From contig JAUKTV010000003.1 of assembly GCA_030549205.1 (NCBI GenBank), positions 248,001-312,000 on the forward strand: DNA of 64,000 nucleotides, given 5' to 3'. Of this stretch, positions 34,789-46,083 are shown one piece after another (position 1 is the first letter of the stretch; the number at the start of each line of letters is the position of its first letter). Both the position numbers and the translations under genes were made by a program. Below the pieces are notes generated by a model, which worked only from the letters and a program-made list of their open reading frames with translations, was not told the origin of the DNA and ran no database searches. Source of the stretch: Apiosordaria backusii (lineage: Eukaryota > Ascomycota > Sordariomycetes > Sordariales > Lasiosphaeriaceae).

Positions 34789-35925
34789 GCAACTTCCCAT
34801 CATGGGTTTCTGCTAGCTTTGGGGTTTCGGGGTCGGGTTTATGACACATTTTTTCACTGGGAATGCTTTGATTGACGAAGGGAATTACTCATCATGGCAC
34901 AATTAACGGGGGACAAACGGCGTTTTGCTTGGGTTTTTTATTCACTGCGGTGGTTTTCTTTACTCGGGATTGATTTGTACATTACCCCGCGCGTCTTGAC
35001 TGTCTACGGGCAGCGAGAAGGAGATGGATGGGCATAATAAAATACGCCTGAAAAACTGAACAATAGCGGCCGAGAAGCCAGCGTTGATTTTCATTCTTGT
35101 CTTTTGCCTGCTGTGACTTGATCTTGGGTGGCAACATCGCTGATACTTTTCGCTGTGACGCGTCTTTGAATTTGTGTTTGGCTTTCCCCGCGACGCGACT
35201 TCAAAACATTATTTCCAGATGCCGTGTTTACTCCATAGCGCGCTGAGCGTGTCATCCCTGTCCTTGTCGTGGATAACGGCTGTGGGGTGGTTATCGGATG
35301 GGGAGATCCATGATGGGTGCAAGTGCTGATGCTCGGAGCGGTGAAGGGGACAGGCCTTCTTTCACTTCACTGCAAATGTGGATCTAGCTAATGCTCGGGG
35401 AACTTTGGCACACTTTGGTGGTAGGCGCATGGAGGACGAGTGTGATGTGGCAGAGGAAGTGGGGGAGGGCGGTGACGGTGATGGCGATGGTGTTGATGGT
35501 GATGGTGATGGTGATGGTGATGATGTTCAGCGTGTCGCGATGGAGGAGGTGGAGTGGTAGGTAGCAGGACAGTAGATAAAGGATATTAGATAATTTAGAC
35601 AGGCGATCACATTTCGCAACAGTTCAAGAGGATGAAGTTTAATCCGTAAGGCGTGCACATGTGGACAGTTATAGGTAGTTGACTGGGCTGGCTGGCAGCA
35701 AGCAAGCCACATTCTACGAGTGTGATTGCTGGTCGTATAGCTACGGTAGGTACTCCCTCAGTCAAGCCAACATCTCTCTCTCAAACAATCAAGTTACTCC
35801 TCAGCGTGGCTCCTCCACGCCACCGCGCCATGCCAAATAAGTATCCAAGTACGATATCCACACATATATACAAACCCCCACCCAGCCACCTCAAACCATC
35901 TTGTACCTTAATCCAACCCCCCCCC
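34789..35925. other. Intergenic region between H3 and the DsbA-like gene
   Basis: This contains the H3 3' end and, because the next gene is on the minus strand, that gene's 3' end. No gene was supported. The frame at 35378-35560 is open only because it runs through a GGTGAT repeat. The + strand is C-rich and G-poor from about 35860 to 36060, running into the neighbouring gene. Confidence 0.45.
35471..35525. repeat. Imperfect GGTGAT hexanucleotide microsatellite
   Basis: About nine GGTGAT-like units over 55 bases, clean in the right half and degenerate in the left. It lies in intergenic sequence. Confidence 0.8.
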
Positions 35926-36729
35926 TCAATCACAGCACCGCCCTCCACCCCTTATTCCCCCCCTCCTCGCCGTGCCCAGCTCCCCCTCCAACCCCAAAAA
36001 CTGCACCAACTGCCCCAAATGATCCACCCCCCAAAACCCTTCCTTCTCCCCCTTTGCATTCGTAGCGGTAAACCAAGGCAGTCCAAACGCCCCCTCGTCA
36101 AACGCCCTATCCGTATTCTTAATCAGGGTTTCCTTCCCCTCTGCCTTGGACTTTTCCAAAATCTTTTCCGCTTCGGAATCACCGAACAACTTCACGAGGG
36201 TTTGCTTTAGGATTTCGGGCTGGTGGGTGGCGATGCCGTCGGCCCAGTGTTTCTTGAAGAGGACATCAAGTGCCGAGGTGAGTTGACTGGGAGAGGATAA
36301 AGAGGCGAGGCAGCGCATGATGGGGAGAGAAGGGGCGGGGAAGTCGGGGGGTAGGCCGGGGGAGATCATGGGGATGGAGAAGTGGGATGACCAGTGGAGG
36401 CGTTCGGTGTTGATCCATTTGTCTTTGTCTGTATCACAGAGAGGTTAGGGATGGTGGGTGAAAGTGGGAGGGGGTGAGAGGGGAGGCTTACTTTTGATCT
36501 TGATGGGGGCGGTGTTACCGCATTTATGCATCAACCCCCCGAGAAAAATGGGGACGTATTCTACTTCGACATTGCGGAAGAGGGGGTCGTTCTGTTGGGG
36601 GGAGGGTTAGACATATGGAATGGAGAACATGGGGAGGGAGGGGAGGCATACGCGGAGAATGTGGTAGGCCACATACGCAAATGGGCTGACGGTGTCAACA
36701 AAGAGGGTGATTTTTGGTTTGGCGGCCAT
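35926..36729 (-). CDS. DsbA-like thioredoxin-fold protein (GST kappa / HCCA isomerase family)
   Basis: Exons 36729-36652, 36591-36492 and 36428-35926, with introns of 60 and 63 bases, both having CTAAC branch sites; product 226 residues, the usual size. The N-terminus MAAKPKITLFVDTVSPFAY holds the SPF/SPY active-site serine (Ser15) of kappa-class glutathione transferases and 2-hydroxychromene-2-carboxylate isomerases, in place of the CXXC of true DsbA. FLGGLMHKCGN, an aromatic/Trp segment after the third splice, and AFDEGAFGLPWFTATN followed by FWGVDHLGQLVQFLGL match the family order. In animals the family is mitochondrial or peroxisomal; here no targeting signal is clear. Just before the ATG is a CAG preceded by GCTAAC, with a GTAACT donor near 36841, suggesting a 5'-leader intron and favouring this start over the ATG at 36816. 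Confidence 0.88.
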
Positions 36730-37478
36730 CTGGAGGATTTTGGTTAGCATCGTGTCTTTGGCATTGGGAAAACACCAAGCAAGCGATTTGGTGATGATGA
36801 CAGCGGTGGACGACATGTTGGAAGGGATGGTGGGGAGTTACCTTGATGTCTTCTTTGAAGTTGAGCTCCCAAGGAATAGCGAGCGATAGGAAGGTCGGTG
36901 AAACAATGCAGGTGTATGTACACAAACAGTGAATGCGCCCTTGGTTCAACAACTTATATATTGATTTGATTCCGATCCTTGATTGACGTCGTCCGGCCTT
37001 GTCCCCTTGTCCCGGGGGGCTGGCCGACGCTATCCTCTAGGCGTTACCAGGTACCCCAACTGAACGGTCACTCAAGCCGAGGAACACCCCCGCATTTGGG
37101 AAGCGGGACGCGGGGACGGAAACGCGATACCGAACATTGAGAAATCCAACCTTTCTGCCCATTCTGAAGGAAGACGAGCGGATGGTATGCTGTTTCGTTC
37201 TTCGAATGATGCATTGAGATCAACTTGTCATGTTAGATCAAGAAGTTCCAAGGCTATATACTTCGAGCCTTAATTAAGAGCCTCCAAGCAAGATGTGTAT
37301 AGATACATAGGATAGTCATCACTTCATCCCAACCCATCATAGCATCTTGCTTCCACTCCGTCAGTCAGATAACCCTCAAGTCCAACATAAGCAATAAAAG
37401 CAAAGGGTATCCCGCAGTAACACAGTACATAAAAACCAAATGACCCTCCATCCATCCCAACCCCCTAATACCGCCCAA
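36730..37478. other. Upstream region of the DsbA-like gene
   Basis: The left part (36730 to about 36841) reads as a probable leader intron of the DsbA-like gene, with its promoter beyond. The right end should hold the 3' untranslated region of the AT-hook gene. Nothing else is coding by eye. Confidence 0.4.
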
Positions 37479-39391
37479 TCAAGGCTTTTTCAGTGACTTC
37501 AACAGCGGCGCAATCCTGCTCCTCTTGCTCAACCCAACTCTATACCCCGCCGGCTTGATCGGAGTAGCACCAGCAGTAGGTTTCTCATCCTTCACCTTCT
37601 TCACCTCTACTTTCATCTCAACCTTCGCCTCTGCTATCACCTCCTTGGCCGCCTTCTTTGCCTCAACTGGCTCCTCCTCCTGGTCCTCTTGCTCCTGCTT
37701 TTCACTCCACTCCTTCCCATCATCATTCTCCTCATCTTCATCAGAGTCAACTACCACCTCTTTCTTCTTCTTACCCCCCTTACCCTTTGCAGCCGGCGTC
37801 TTCTTCCCCTTTGGTTGAGAATTAGTGGGCAACTCTGCCAGTGGCTCTTTCACTTGTTCGACGGGCTCCTCTTCCACATCGATAACAGCCGGCTGGGGTT
37901 GGGCCACTGTATCAGATTTCCTTGGTCTGCCTCTCCTCTTCTTGGTGGGTGGCTCCTCTGGGACTGGCTCAGGCTCGGGTACAGGTTCAACAGTCTCGGG
38001 TGCAGGCTCAGGCTCAAACATATCCGGTACTGGAGCTATTTGCCCTTCCGGAGGAGAAACAGAAACGTCAGGTTGGTAGACCTCTCTAAGCTCCACCTCT
38101 GGCACCGGCTCTTCCGGCTGGGGAACAGGCTCCTTCTTTTTCCGGCCCCGCTTCTTCTTGGGTTGGGGCTCTGCTTGTTGTTCTGGCTCTGGCAGTGGCT
38201 CTGGTGGAGGGACTAATTCGGTTGAAATTTCCTCAGAAACATGGCTGTGGTCGTTCTCAGCCCTAAAGTCGCCATCGTTGTCATCGTCGTCTTGAATTGT
38301 CCGTCTCTTTTTAGTTTTACGGCCTGAAGCAGTTGAGGTAGGAGGATCCATATCCGTCTTAACCCGAGCTTTTCTTTTGTTGCTTGAAGTAGAAGGAGGC
38401 GCCATGTCGTTTAGCACGTCTGGGGAAGACTGTTTTCGCTGGTTAGCCGTTGTTCTCAAACATCATGTCTTGTGTCAAGACAAACCTGATACCCTGCCGG
38501 CGTCACATTCTCCCCACCAGTAGATGGAACCTCCCCCCTGGAAGAACTCCCTATCCTGCTCGGTGTAGTATACGCAATCGTCGTAACCGTCATCCCACTT
38601 GATTTGTGCACCTCTGTTCCTTCCAACTGCAGAGGTAGTGTTGGCTGTGGGACTCCTGCCTCACCAGTAGACGAAGGCGGTAGAGATACCGTCGCGTACT
38701 GCTCTTTCTGACTAGGTGTGAGCTCGCTCTGGGCTACATACATCTGGGACGTGGCATTCGGCACAAGCGCAACTGGGCTAGACTCAGCAGTCGCACTAAG
38801 GCTGCGTCTTGTTCGCTTGCTGCTTCTTGCCGGTGTTGAAGCTGGGAAAGCGTATGGGTCCTCATCTTGTGTATTCGAAACCTGAGTGCGCTTTCTCGCC
38901 GAGCGGGTTGATCGGGCTGAACTCGAAGCTGCTGCAGGACCTGGGTCGGCGGTCGGGGGAAGGGAACTGCCTGGGAAATCCCATACGCTGTCTTCTGCAG
39001 TTTTTCTTGGTGTGGTCAAATCAACGACATCGTTGTTTTCGGATTGCTTTTGGGTTGGAGCTCTCGCGCGCCCGGATTTTCGAGTCGATGGTGGCATTAG
39101 GGCCAATTGTGTGGTAATATCGTCACTGACTGTCGGGGGTGCCTCTTCCACACACGCGGTATACTGTGCTTCGTAAACTCGCTCGAAAAAAGACGGATCA
39201 GTGGAGAGGGTGCTAGTATTTGTAACGTTGTTTATGGCGTCTGGAGGTGGCGGCGCCGCTGCTGCCTGCGGTTCGGGCGCATCTTCGGCTTCTGGCGCTG
39301 CACCAGCGATAGGGATAAGGGTGTCGCCGTAGTCTTGGTCGTCAAAGTCATCGCCATCGTCTTCCGAGTCGAGGATTTCTCTCGGAGCCAT
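37479..39391 (-). CDS. Acidic AT-hook protein with RAD51AP1-like C-terminal tail
   Basis: Exon 1 is 39391-38486 (302 codons); a 56-base intron (38485-38430, donor GTTTGT, branch GCTAAC) follows; exon 2 is 38429-37479. The product is 618 residues and mostly disordered. It starts MAPREILDSEDDGDDFDDQD. Two basic DNA-binding patches stand out: KKKRGRKKKE (about 393-402) and the canonical AT-hook RRGRPRK (467-473), set between long Pro/Glu-rich linkers. Basic nuclear-localisation clusters occur (RKTKKRR). The last ~20 residues, AGYRVGLSKRSRIAPLLKSL, are the only compact conserved-looking segment and resemble the RAD51-interacting motif at the end of animal RAD51AP1 (GLSRxxRxxxLH type). A nuclear DNA-binding role is well supported; a recombination role is inference. 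Confidence 0.85.
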
Positions 39392-39694
39392 TTTCTCGTC
39401 ACGAAAAATGGCCGTTGTTTTCTCTGATCAGCGCGTTGCGGGCAAGGTTTAATGGCTGCTGCGGGGGAGTACCGAGGTGAGCAGAGGCGTGTCGAAGGAC
39501 GCGCTGTCACGGGTTGCCAAGCAAGGTACCAAAGTTTATTCTGGACCCCTGTCATGACTTGCACAACACCACTGAAATGACCATCTAAGCGAACATGATT
39601 TGGAGCAGTATTCAAGTAAACAAGGTTTATCAAGTGAAATGTTCCATACTATTGATGACTCCAATAACATCAGCATACGGTGATAGTTTACAAA
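39392..39694. other. Short spacer between AT-hook gene and RTP1
   Basis: These 303 bases hold the AT-hook gene's promoter/leader and the RTP1 3' end, as both genes lie on the minus strand. No separate element is seen. Confidence 0.5.
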
Positions 39695-42474
39695 CTACTC
39701 AATCTCCTCAATCCTCGGCCTCCCCCCCACCTCAGCACTCACATTCACACCCTCCACCGGATTCACCACCAGCCCCCTCAACATCCCCAATCCCCCTCCA
39801 GCCTTTTGTTCCTCCTCAGCAGCCACCGCCAGCCTCCTCATCCCCCAATTCCCCAAACTCTCCAGCACATCCCCCGCATGCTGCCTCACCAAACCATCCC
39901 CATCCGTCTCCCTCACCCACCCCAACGTCCTCTTCACATCCTCCCTCGCCTTCTCCCCAAACCCAAACCCTAACCTCTTTTCCCCTTCCTTATCCAGCGC
40001 CTTGACAAACTCCAGTATCATCATCACCGCCGCTCGTCTCAGTATCCCCTGCTCCAACTCCCGCTCCATCTGCAGTATACTCACACACAACTCTACCGCC
40101 GTATTCACAACCCTAACCCCCAACCCCGAAATATTAACCTCCATCCCCGTCCCCAACACCCCCAGTGCCGACGCCCGTATCCTAATATCCTCACTCCCCC
40201 TCTTACTCTCCCACCCCCCCACAATCTTCTCCAGTATCTCATTCCTTGCTTTCTCCTCCGGAGTCATAGGCTCGCTAAAATCAGGCACCTCGCCCCCCCA
40301 GGCATCAGCAGCTTCTTTATTTTTCCTTGCTTGAACCTTCGCCTCTCTTTCCTGTCTCGCTTCTGTCTTTGCTCTGTGCGCACGGCGGCCAGCGACGGAG
40401 AGGAGACCATCCCCTACCCTCTGGGCGAGATCACCGGTAAAGGTCTCCCCAAGACGTTCAATGACTTGAGCTAGTGCTTCCGCAAATCGCTGTCGGGCGT
40501 CGACAGAGTGGGTTTCTTTCGGATCGATGAACTGATCTAAAAGCTCGTTGGTGACGGCTTTGGGGTGGGAGGTGGCGAGGAGGGTGTAGAGTTTGATGAT
40601 GCGGAGGTAGATGTACTCGTCGCTGTCGGAGATGAGGGAGGATAAAAGGACCAAAATGCCGGGGATGTCTAGGATGGGGGAGTGGGAGGTTATGAGTGTG
40701 CCGATGAGGTGCAGGCCTTCGGATCGGACGGGGGGCGGGGAGTCTGGGGCGGTGATGTAGGAGATGGCGAGGCTGTAGGTCTTGCGGTCTTCGATTTGGC
40801 GGTCCGTAGGGGCTGATGGGATAGAATCGGAAGGGTCGTTGATTTCATCCCGGTAGAGCAGTAGCAGCCGGAGGTTGTTGGCCGTTTTGCCGGTGTCGGT
40901 TTGGGTTTTGGAGAGTTTGTCCAGGGAGGTTTCGATCAGCGATAAAGTCTCCGGGTTGACACGAGACTTTTGAAAGCCCGGTACGGTAACAATCATGTTG
41001 AGTAGACTGAGGGCTACGCCTGTTACTTCGTCGTCGTTGTCGTCCTCAAATGTGTCAGCGGAACTTGCTAAGATCTCGCTGACGAGGTCGAGAATGTGTC
41101 GAGGTTGCGTGGCGAGCTTGTCTGGGACCTTCTCCATCATGGATTGGAGGGCTTTTATTTCGATGAGCTGTTCTAATGGGTCCTGGGCTTCTTCAGATTC
41201 GTCCTTGACAAGGACATTTCGGCCTTTTGACTGTCGTGCTGCCTTGAACCACCGTTTCAGGAGCTCAAGGAAAGCACCCAGAATATCAGCGTCAGACATG
41301 GTCGTTGTGACTAAGTCTAGGAATTTAGTGATTTTGCCGTCGATATCCTGCATGGTAATCTGGGGGGTCACTGTTTGGGTACCGCCAATCTGCGGCTTCG
41401 CCTCAACAATGCCAACCTCATCTTTGCCAGTGTCCTTATAGATCCATTCAGGACTTTGTTGGTTATAACCCCCAATGTATCCCAAATTCTTGACCAAATA
41501 AAGGACGAGCTCTGGAGATGGAGCTAGCTTCAAGTAGATTTTGAGCAGTTCAGAAGCTGGACCGCAGACCGTTTCCGCCAAGCCTGCGTTGGCGTTTTTC
41601 CATGTCGAGAGCGTCCAGAGTGACGGCAATAATGGTGAGAGCAAGCGCTTAGACAACCCCTGGTTTGGATGTGAAACTACCAGTGACCTGAGGCGGCGGA
41701 GAGCTGTGGCTAGGTCTTGATGTTTCACGAGAATCCTCTCTTTGCTAAGGTCAACGATTCCATCGTCATCTTCGGTAGGTGTTGGTTGGGCATTCGGTGG
41801 TGGTTTGATGCCATGGAGAAGGGGTTCGGCAAGGTATTTCCAGCCTGCCGTACCTGGAGCTCCAGATGCCTTGCGACCCAAGATTCCGAAGCCAATAATA
41901 TACGATGCCGTTCTCGTGAGCTCTGGGCCTTCGTTTCCATCGAGGAGCACCAACAGCTGTGGCGCGATGCTGGAGTACCATCTTTCAGGCGTCACTGACG
42001 AAGGAGGAACTGAAAGCAGTTTGCTGGCCATATCCAACGCCTCATGAGTGATGTTTGCCCCCCTCTTCTGCGGAACAGCCGCCTCGGACACTTTCACCGT
42101 GCTAGAGGGGTGGACAGCAAATACGAACTCCATGGTTGCCCTGACTCCATCGGGACGGAGCGGGATCAGGGTCAGAGCCTCCATCAGCTTTGGACGTAAC
42201 CATGGCGGTGCATGGCCGGGTCTGACCAGTATGTTCAGGGCAGCTATGAGGTTGAAGGTCTTTATCCTGGGCACCTGTTAGATGAAGGCCCTGCTCGAGA
42301 GGATACGTTGGGCCATCCTTGCCTCTGGATCGAGTCATCCCACTCTTTCTTGCCTTCAACTCGTGATGACTCGGGAGTATCTGGAGAGAATGCCCTGGAA
42401 CCCAAATCCAAGATGGACTGCATCAACTTTTGGCGAGCATTATTTCTCTTCTGCTCGGTAGCTACTGGATCCAT
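39695..42474 (-). CDS. RTP1: RNA polymerase II nuclear import/assembly factor, Rtp1/TANGO6 family
   Basis: HEAT-repeat-like cytosolic protein; in yeast Rtp1 helps assemble RNA polymerase II and bring it into the nucleus. Exon 1 is 42474-42323; the intron is 42322-42267 (56 bases, GC donor, branch TCTAAC, acceptor CAG); exon 2 is 42266-39695. The product is 907 residues. Exon 2 alone opens as 859 codons from a non-ATG position, and exon 1 supplies the start MDPVATEQKRNNARQKL. The splice rebuilds DSIQRIKTFNLIAALN, which continues smoothly into the conserved LVRPGHAPPWLRPKL. The C-terminal third, with alternating helices and the segment ending near MILEFVKALDKEG, corresponds to the RTP1_C1/C2 regions. 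An in-frame ATG at 42546 could add 24 residues. No catalytic residues are expected. Confidence 0.88.
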
Positions 42475-44837
42475 GGTAGATAGATTTAAGTTGCGGTTCT
42501 CGTCGATGATGTCAGAGTCGAGGCGAAGGTCGAGATTTGAGATCAAGTCTCCAAAGAAAAAGTAAAGATCAATAAATCCTAACTAGGTATCTCGAGAGAG
42601 TCTCTCCCGCCGTCGATGCAGGCCCTCAACCAGTGATAATTAATTCAGAGAGGAACCTCAGGTTGATAATGGCCTGCTTCCATTAAGGTTACTGTGCAAG
42701 AAGAGCCCGTGACTTCGCGAACCTTCTGAGCCGTTTGTGGTAACAGTGGATCTAGTGGTCTGTGCATTTCACGGGACTCGACGCGGTCTCGAGCACTTGA
42801 ACGCGTCTTCCTCCCTGACAAACCGACTTGCATCTTTTCCCTGCAAAGTTCCCATCATCACCAATTGCCTCACAATGTCCGAAAGGAGCCGCCTTCGACC
42901 AAAGCACATCGATCCAAGAACCTCGTCAGAGATGCAGCATTTGTCAATCCAACATCGAGATATCAGCCTCAACGAGCAGCCCTGGGTATTGCTGACCGTC
43001 CAGACCAAGCTCTTTCACCATCTACAAACGCACGACGCCTCCTCCACAGTTCTCCGACTCTGGCTTTCCGCAAGGAATGCTCCTTCGGGGCCGCCTCACT
43101 GGGTTCTGGACTGTCTGCAGTACGTCGCAGCTTCGATCCTGTATCAGGAACCTCCAAGCCTGCCGCGTGTGGATTACTGCGGCCATCGTTTTCACGCCAG
43201 TCCCGCGGGGTGAATCAGTTTCGGAACTTAACCCTAAGTTTTCATTTGGTCAACAAGTCTTGCGCTTCAATAGTCATTCAAACCGCCTTCTAATCCTGCG
43301 CTCTTCTGACGTGAAGTCGGTCGCTGAAAAGCGATGCGGACCGACCTGATGGGGGCAATGCGGGCCGGCCGGCGGGGCGATCTTCCAGACACCTTTGGTG
43401 GGCGACGTCAGTTCCTATGAGTCCACATGGTAAGGGCCTCGATATGAGGTCGCTCGTCAGGAACGCGACTCTGGGGTTTTTTTTGGCTCTGGTCATTATG
43501 GATGTTCTGGCATGGTGTCCAGCTGTTCAACGGGTGTGGGGAATACCTTGTCGGCTTCGGCCAGTATGCTCTTCTGGTTGCTATGCAACTTTGAAGTGAG
43601 AGGGAGAGCGCAGTCTTGGCTTCGTACGGCCATCTTACACTGGGATTTCATCTCTTCGTCCGCAACTCACCTCGCCGGAATCACCGCAAGGTGAGCGGGG
43701 GCTGTTGGACCACACACGGAGATCCCAGTGATGACATTCCCGCCAGACTATTACGCTCTCGGTACCCTCGATCTTCATTCTCTCTCTGCATGCGTACGAA
43801 CCCACCTAATGGCAACCCGACCCCCAGGACCACGCCGCGGCAAATCTGCTCGACGTGTCTATGAACCCTCATAGTATCCGACTAGGCGCATTAACTCTCC
43901 CTCGTATGGCCTTGTCCTACGTCCGGCGAGACGCCAAACAACCGTGTCTTTGACACAACCTTCCTTTGGCTGTGTGCCCTGAAAAGGGCATATTAGTTGG
44001 AGACGATAGCGCGGTTTTTGAGGATGTCTTTTGTCCGCGCGTTAATGCCCTCCTTAGCCTGCCGTTTTCTGGCACTGGGTGGAGAGGAATCAAAAACTAG
44101 TCCCTGTTGGCAGTGCGATACATACGGAAAGAGTTTGTTCGGTTTCGGTCTTTGGTATCCAGGGTCCTGCGAGTTTTGGTTGCCGATTTTGACATATGCT
44201 GCATCGATGACGGCGAGGTTCGACTATTGGATTGATTTGTGGAGGTCAGGGTACTGTTTTGTGAGGGGTGTGGTGTTCGGGGGGTGGTCGGTCAACTGGT
44301 TGGGGACTCAATGCTTCGAACCTGAGAGTCTTGGGTGAAGGACAGGTAGGGGGAGGGGAGATCAGTTGCTGGGACCCATCTAGAGTTGGAGTCAAAGTTT
44401 CGTGCTTGTCTGGCCTCTGGTTTCTTCTTTCTTTGCTTTGTTTGGATCCTTGATTTCCCGGGGGAGGGCTGTTGGTGTTCCTGGTTGACTGACATGCGTG
44501 TCTTTTCTTTGGAACAAGGACCTGCCTCGCAAGAGGCGGTCCTGGTCGTCTTCCCCGCTGAAAAGTTGGGAGGGCGGCCCCTCGGCAACGAGGATAAGTA
44601 ATATCTTTCTTTATGTTTGTATCGGCGCTAACTTGCAGACAGGGGAGGACGGATGACTCTTAATTACACCAGGTAGCTCAAGCTCGTTGAGCAAGTTGCA
44701 AAGACCTGAGCAGCTTGAACCTCGATTAGGATGTTTATGCTAGTCTATCTCGCATACACACTGACGCGAACCTTACGTCGATGATTAAGACGAAGCAGAT
44801 ATAAGCCGGTTGGCCACAGGAGGTATGTCGCATGTGC
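42475..44837. other. Intergenic region upstream of RTP1
   Basis: No gene could be established. Two overlapping + frames at 42865-43293 and 42874-43213 are open for 110-140 codons. One has a good ATG context (CACAATGTC at 42874); the other reads RRLLHSSPTLAF, like a mitochondrial leader. No splice pattern joins them into a convincing protein. The rest has short frames only. Confidence 0.35.
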
Positions 44838-45999
44838 TCACCGATCCCCTGAGATCACCAAGGGGGTGTAAACAAACCCAGTTGCCCCTGTCGACACAGA
44901 CACATCAACGCAAGCAATTGGCCAACGCAGCTTTCCTTCGTTCCCCGATGTCAAGTCTCTCTTGGGACTCGTGACAAACTGCCCAGTGAGGGCAGGGGTT
45001 TTTTGTGCGGTATGTTTGTTGATCACCAACACAGCCTTCGGTCCCGAAGAATCTGCACGAACACACAGAGTTCCATTTGATATCAAGTCGTCTATTCTGG
45101 GTAATTTGATTCCCTCTTGCCAATCCACCTGCACGTTCTGCTTGCCTACCACAGTCGTTTGTTTGGCGGTTTCATCCAACATCTGGACCTTGCCGGTCGT
45201 GATGGTCGGCCGCTCATCGACCAGCCCCTTAATTACTTACCGTTTCTTTGCATCGCCTTGGTGGCAAATTCAACCTCTGAATCTACCTTACACAGTCAAA
45301 CAGCATCTCGTTTTTTTGGCCAGAACGTGCATATCACTACTTATGATGCTGAGTGGCATTATCTTGGTGGTTACCACAATCACACCCACCTCAATCAGGA
45401 AATGCAGGCCCTTCGAGTCTCATTACAAACTCCGCCATTTCTGCACTCATATCTGTCAAGATGGCCGTTGAAGTTGCGGGCTTCGATTGCAGGTCTGCGG
45501 CGGACAATGGTAAGGTGATGCCATGGGACGTCCCGTGTTTGCTTCAGTTTTGCCTCAAGGACATCGTGGGTATCAACCGGCCCGCTCATTGATACACAAG
45601 CGACAAACAGGGGAATGAATCCTTTCTCGGCTGGTGAGATGTTTCTGCAGTTCCTACATCGGCAGTTTTTGTCTTGATACCCCTTGGCCCTGATCATGCC
45701 AGGACAGGAGAATATTCTCTGAGGGCATCAAGATGCGAAGCCTCAGACAGCTAGCCCCCACTTTCTGAGCTCACTCTGTGAAATAATACCCTCCGATCCC
45801 AGGACTCAACACTCAGCTCCCAGGCGCCAGCATTAATTCGATGATACATCTGAGTTGCGTCCACATCAGACGCTGCTGCTGTGAAATCAGGATTTGCCTT
45901 CTGTGGGATACTATTGGCTCTATACTTGCAGATGTGAATATACCACCGACACACCGCATACATCCATACGACTCACCTGATGTTTGATGCCATTTTCAT
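44838..45999 (-). CDS. Candidate multi-exon gene, function unknown (weak model)
   Basis: A TATA box at 46077-46083 (minus sense) lies about 80 bases upstream of an ATG at 45999. Exon 1, 45999-45977, encodes MKMASNI plus a split codon; a 66-base intron (45976-45911, donor GTGAGT, acceptor CAATAG) follows; exon 2 continues in phase with SIPQKANPDFTAAASD and INAGAWELSVESWDRRVLF to about 45790. A GTGAGC donor there joins in phase to a frame running 45733-45395 with a CRCRNC motif. Further on, a 114-codon frame (45182-44838) contains VQVDWQEGIKLPRIDDLI and IACVDVSVSTGATGFVY. The link between the second and third blocks could not be resolved, and codon bias is weak. It may be a poorly expressed gene, a decayed one, or partly chance. 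No family was recognised. Confidence 0.3.
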
Positions 46000-46076
46000 C
46001 ACACTGAACTCACACCTCAGGCTCGCACAACACGGACGCCCTCACCACTACCATTGCTGGCGGCTGCGTGGGGGTC

Positions 46077-46083
46077 ATTTATA
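46077..46083 (-). promoter_or_regulatory. TATA box of the candidate gene at 45999
   Basis: TATAAAT in the minus sense, 78 bases upstream of the proposed ATG, flanked by GC-rich sequence on its 3' side. It supports, but does not prove, a transcription unit here. Confidence 0.3.

Noticed and set aside
42865..43293. Frame with a mitochondrial-leader-like RRLLHSSPTLAF and an overlapping frame with good ATG context at 42874
   Set aside because: The two signals are in different frames and no splice pattern gives a coherent protein.
45260..45268. GGTGGCAAA, the yeast Rpn4 (PACE) site
   Set aside because: No proteasome or related gene lies nearby and a single 9-mer in 64 kb is not informative.
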